5,839 nt of DNA from NCBI GenBank assembly GCA_964549245.1, contig CAZJUO010000071.1:1-5839 (forward strand), in the 5' to 3' direction. Position numbers and translations under genes: made by a program. The notes beneath the pieces are model-generated. The model saw only the letters and a list, made by a program, of their open reading frames with translations, ran no database searches and was not told the DNA's origin. This stretch comes from CAZJUO01 sp964549245. GTDB lineage: Bacteria; Patescibacteriota; Patescibacteriia; UBA10025; JAHIVO01. Positions within the stretch are counted from its first letter, which is position 1; each line of letters opens with the position of its first letter. Of the stretch, positions 5,468 through 5,839 are shown one piece after another.

Positions 5468-5755
5468 CTATACCTGCACTTCTTCTAATCTCCACTCTAG
5501 TTTTTCCGGATTATATGCCAGAACAAACGAATTGGCATTATCCGAGACCGCAAAGCACACGTCGTATCGATCCCCCCGCTGTTTTCTAAAAATCAAATTA
5601 ATTTTTTCTATTTCATACCGCCTATTACCCCACAAAAAAGCTTTGGGCCTTACATGCCCAAACCGCGTTGCTTCCTCGTTCGACAAACCGCCCAGCACTT
5701 GAAAATCAACAAATACCCTCACCGGCTCCCTTGGTTTTTCATAAATAATCGCCAT
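5468..5755 (-). CDS. Small hypothetical protein, possibly DUF6504-like
   Basis: The 95-aa product begins MAIIYEKPREPVRVF. ATG at 5755 was chosen over an upstream start at 5812 because a near-consensus promoter lies directly before it and the extra 19 codons would run through the -35 and -10 boxes. No signal peptide or membrane segment. The C-terminal half (PKAFLWGNRRYEIEKI, 52-67; then a charged turn, RYDVCFAV, FVLAYNPEKLEWRLEEV) predicts a small beta-sheet. The pattern 'P-x-F-x-W-x-x-R-x-Y' followed by 'FxLxYxxxxxxWxL' recalls DUF6504 proteins, which I recall near Y-family/ImuB polymerases in other bacteria; dinB lies 0.7 kb away. That link is inference and low in certainty. The transcript is probably leaderless and ends near two palindromes. 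Confidence 0.75.
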   Translation of the reverse strand: MAIIYEKPREPVRVFVDFQVLGGLSNEEATRFGHVRPKAFLWGNRRYEIEKINLIFRKQRGDRYDVCFAVSDNANSFVLAYNPEKLEWRLEEVQV

Positions 5756-5761
5756 ATTTAC

Positions 5762-5790
5762 AGTATACCCGAAGAAAAACCGAAAGTCAA
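5762..5790 (-). promoter_or_regulatory. Strong promoter of the 95-aa gene, predicting a leaderless mRNA
   Basis: On the minus strand TTGACT (5790-5785) is followed after exactly 17 nt by TATACT (5767-5762), each 5 of 6 to consensus. Six nucleotides separate the -10 from the ATG at 5755, placing transcription start on the start codon. There is no Shine-Dalgarno sequence. Confidence 0.8.
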
Positions 5791-5839
5791 GTTTCTCGTG
5801 ATTATTACCCAAACACCCAAAATTGAATAATCTATCTAG

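Noticed and set aside
5335..5589. 84-aa plus-strand frame with a leucine-rich stretch
   Set aside because: The LLLLFLLPRK stretch is encoded by the 5431-5458 hairpin, and the frame overlaps the 95-aa gene, which has a strong promoter.
1..5839. CRISPR array, transposase, phage or toxin-antitoxin module
   Set aside because: No regularly spaced direct repeats, no transposase or integrase gene, and no toxin gene beside the RHH-like protein.

Overview
This is an AT-leaning bacterial chromosome fragment with mostly short transcription units, several terminators with U-tracts, and sigma70-type promoters. No gene allows a firm taxonomic call. The GWxTD-like lipoprotein, the tiny orphan proteins, the SRAP plus Y-family polymerase pair and the scattered palindromic repeats would fit an uncultured lineage such as a Patescibacteria-type or Bacteroidota/FCB-like group. 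That is inference only.

Layout. Positions 1-66 (minus) hold the start of a membrane-anchored protein that runs off the window. Positions 152-1747 (minus) encode a 531-aa exported protein that looks like a degenerate GWxTD-domain protein, closed by a terminator at 112-145. Positions 1920-2156 (minus) encode a 78-aa exported or anchored peptide with four cysteines, followed by a strong terminator at 1851-1883. Divergent from it, 2339-2605 (plus) encodes an 88-aa ribbon-helix-helix-like protein with its own promoter and terminator. Positions 2674-3330 (plus) encode an SRAP/YedK/HMCES-family abasic-site protein. It converges on dinB, a Y-family DNA polymerase at 3528-4778 (minus). The 197-bp gap between them holds a possible structured RNA or long-range terminator closed by a 10-bp inverted repeat and a T6 tract. 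Upstream of dinB lies a nested palindromic repeat (4792-4944) of the widespread 'TCATTCAGAGCGAA...' type. Then come a 71-aa orphan gene (5029-5244, plus), two more palindromes (5352-5458) and a 95-aa minus-strand gene (5468-5755) that may resemble DUF6504.

Functional theme. SRAP (covalent capture of abasic sites in single-stranded DNA) and DinB (translesion synthesis) form a DNA-damage-tolerance neighbourhood. The 95-aa protein may belong to it if the DUF6504 resemblance holds. No recognisable LexA box was found.

Expression. The genes fall into two classes. Four have a Shine-Dalgarno sequence (531-aa, 78-aa, RHH, 71-aa genes). Three have none, and their -10 box lies only 6-7 nt before the ATG (start 66 minus, 2674 plus, 5755 minus), which predicts leaderless mRNAs. 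I see no convincing new defence or mobile system. The most interesting items are the leaderless pattern, the 3349-3494 element, the nested repeat against dinB, and the RHH/Cys-peptide divergent pair.
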